A stretch of 64,000 nucleotides of DNA from Trochalopteron elliotii (lineage: Eukaryota > Chordata > Aves > Passeriformes > Leiothrichidae). The stretch is from assembly GCA_024734555.1 (NCBI GenBank), contig JANPWX010000336.1, positions 2,063,323 through 2,127,322 on the forward strand. Reading direction: 5' to 3'. Shown piece by piece: positions 61,501 to 64,000 of the stretch. The notes beneath the pieces are model-generated. The model was given only the letters and a program-made list of their open reading frames with translations, ran no database searches and had not been told where the DNA came from. The translations under genes were made by a program, and so were the position numbers. Position 1 is the first letter of the stretch. The number at the start of each line of letters is the position of its first letter.

Positions 61501-64000
61501 AGCTACTCCAAGCATTCTAAGAGGGCACAAAATAAACTGCCTAAAAATAACTGCCAGGGAATTATTAGCTGGAAGTTGAAGTAGGAGCCAGCTGCCTGAA
61601 AGCAAAGCCTGTCTGGGGGCTTTTGGGGGCTCAGAGGTACCACTGCAATGTGTTATTCCTCTTTCAACTCCAGTATTTTCAAGCACCTACAACAGCCAAT
61701 CCACCCCCAAAGGAAAGATAATTTAACACCATTCCAATCTATGTAACAGCTCCTGCAAGATGCAGAATATGGGATTAAAATGAAAATGCAAGGTAAAGGT
61801 TTGTACTGTGTAGCCCAGTGCAGGGCAGTCCTGCCTAGCTGGGTCACAAGGGGTTGACTTTTTGCCACAAAGCATTGCTGTTAAATAATATCAACTACTA
61901 AATACACTGAAATAGGCTGCTCCAAGGAATTGGATGAGGGTCCTTCTCTCCTTGCCTCAGTTTCCCACCTATTATGGTATTGGCCTTGTTACCCATCAGA
62001 GGCTGCCAAGCACATTTCCAGGAACTCTCTCCCTTTCTCTTACGTGTCCCTAGACTTGATTCTGCAGAGGACAGAATGACAAGTACTTTTTTTTACCCAC
62101 CAAAATTCACTCACTAGCTAAAATAAAATCAAAACCAGCTGAGAGGAGGGGAAGGAGAAAGGGAATCAAAAGCCAGGCATGCTGAAATCCAAGTGCTGGC
62201 TGAATGCACATCAGGGGAGGGAAGAATATGCCATAAGCTGTTAGTTATGAAGATAATTATATCCTTAATGAATAACGGGGTCTTTTGGAAAATAGTTCTT
62301 CTTGAATTAATGGAGGAAAAGCACAGGCTTTAGACAGGCACTGGCAATGTCTGTACAGCCCTGACCTCACCTGTCCTGAATTCAAACCATCTCTGGCCGT
62401 GGCCACCATCAAATCCCTGCTCACAAGAGCAGGGTGGAAGAAAGGAGGGATCTCCACTGGATTCTGTGCAGCCCAAATCCAGGGGCTGAAGGGAACCAGC
62501 CCCATCCCTCCTGCCTTCCCAGGGAGGATTGTGGTGTCCAACACTGCCATCCCAACACCTCAGAGCCAGGTTTAGAGTTATTTTTAAAACATCAACAAAG
62601 CACTGGATGCCACAGATGTTGGTTCAGTCTCAAAGCCAGGCTGGTCCTGTTGCACAAAGCCAGGGAGAAAGGAGCAGCCACCACACTCCAGAGCTCAGGA
62701 GTGTGCTAAAGGCAAATGTGCTCTCCTTCCACCCCCGGGATTATTTTTTCCCTTGGCTATTTCAGTTGATTGAGGCTAAAATAAGAACAGGGAAAAGCAA
62801 CACCAAGGTTAAAAGTGCCTGGCATTGGTTTGGAGACAACACACTGTGATCCTGCTGGTTCAGGTTCCAACGTGTGTTAAACACAGATTCTTCTGCTACA
62901 TGGGACTGGCAAACATTTTATTGAATTACCTTCAAGATAAAAAAAATCTCTGCTTGGGAAATCTAACAGGTTTCCCATGAAGAAGCACATGATGAGTAAA
63001 TACAAAAATTTGTTAGGGAGAAAAGCAAAATAACCTCACTGTCACGTTGGTGCACCCATCACAAGCTGCACACAACAGCAGCTTCACTAAATACTTTCAA
63101 CACAGAGTTCCCAGACTAATATCTGCTGCTGAGCCACATGAGCAGCCCAGGAATCACCAGAATCATTTATTTTCCTTCTCAACAGAGGCTTTTCCATGTG
63201 GTTTTCCTCCCTTGCAGCTGAAGAGCACACAGAGATTCTGCACCTCTCTGTAGCTCACCCACACAGTGATGCTGCTCTCCCAGCTAATGTTACCTGAAGG
63301 ATACAGGGGAGCCCAGGGGGATCCCCCTTGGCTGAAATCAGGGGGATTTCACCCTGGCTGCTGCCTGCCTCCCCACCAGGGTGCTTCTCTGAGGTGTCAG
63401 GATGTGTTTTCAGATCCCCAAAAGCTCGTGTTGTAGAAGCCAAGAGACAAGGGACTGAAATCACGGTGCAGCTTCATTAGTGGATTTGATGATTAAAAGC
63501 AGCCAGCTCTGTAGGCAGCATAATGGCAGACAGGGACCAAGATTCCCTGCTAATCACCCACCCACAGCAGGAACTGACCTGGCAAACCCCAGCCACGGCA
63601 ATATTTTAGAGGAGAAAAAGGCATTCAGCTATCTGAGTGAGCTGTAATGCTGCATTTCCCCTCTAATGGGCTTTTAATGCTCCTCTCCCTCCAGCCCAGT
63701 GGTGTTTTTGGTCCTGGCTTGGTGCAGGGTCTGTGCTGGGAAGAGCTCTGACCACAACCCCGGTTTTGGGGCCCAAACCTCCCCCCAGAAATGACAGAGG
63801 CAGACTTTGCAGCCAGTCAGGGAGGCAGAACAAACTTCCCAGAGCAGAGCAGTAACTCCAGATCCCCACCCACAGCTTTCCAAGCCCTCCCCCGACTCTG
63901 CCATAACCCCAACGTCCATTTCCAGCATCGGGGGAAGGTGAAAGATGCCAGCCCCATGTCTGGCCGTTATGAGGTCTCTCATTTCATCCCAGCCAGCTCC

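Larger units (their letters stand above)
54944..64000 (-). other. RAMP1: RAMP1 intron 1 (presumed, incomplete)
   Basis: No signal-peptide exon with a phase-1 donor was found on the minus strand up to the window edge, so this is taken as intron 1. It holds an AGC/AGA-rich repeat (56144-56504), a CR1 fragment (58291-58570) and a CpG-richer patch (about 59975-60180). A missed short exon 1 cannot be excluded. Confidence 0.55.

Noticed and set aside
62257..62550. Candidate RAMP1 exon 1 on the minus strand (ATG followed by a gtgagg donor near 62370)
   Set aside because: The predicted residues after the ATG are not hydrophobic, so it is not a signal peptide, and the phase does not match the phase-1 junction needed by exon 2.

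Overview
The window is vertebrate nuclear DNA, most likely from a bird. It carries two spliced genes of the UBE2F-RAMP1 neighbourhood. The small exons sit in long AT-rich introns. The recognisable dispersed repeats are almost all 3'-end fragments of CR1 LINEs, typical of birds and other reptiles, and I saw no mammalian SINEs. No bacterial, viral or mitochondrial genes were found. Apart from the pieces of the two genes, the open frames I looked at appear to be chance, antisense or repeat frames.

Positions 1-43,285 hold most of UBE2F on the + strand, the E2 enzyme that conjugates NEDD8. Eight coding exons (403-432, 1328-1393, 6391-6458, 9938-10008, 13781-13838, 22241-22273, 24292-24354, 42771-42821) join in frame through GT-AG introns. 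They give the last 145 residues plus part of codon 40 of a protein that matches the 185-residue human one. The catalytic Cys116 is intact. The N-terminal docking extension lies before the window. The stop is at 42819-42821, and a poly(A) signal lies at 43247-43252.

Positions 43,286-45,486 are the interval between two converging genes.

Positions 45,487 to at least 54,943 hold RAMP1 on the - strand, a single-pass partner of the calcitonin-receptor-like receptor. Exon 3 (46040-46295) and exon 2 (54805-54943) join to give residues 18-148, with all six conserved cysteines. Exon 1, with the start and signal peptide, was not found and probably lies beyond 64,000. The RAMP1 introns hold the oddest sequence: an array of about 215-bp units between 46,300 and 47,160 that repeats the exon 3 splice acceptor four more times, and a 9/11-bp purine minisatellite (54,309-54,793) starting 11 bases from the exon 2 donor.

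The two genes are not known to share a pathway. Their interest here is arrangement (tail to tail), RAMP1 protein features (two possible glycosylation sites, Ala at position 74, an extra Cys) and the repeat structures beside RAMP1 exons. Comparisons with human proteins and human gene order are from memory.
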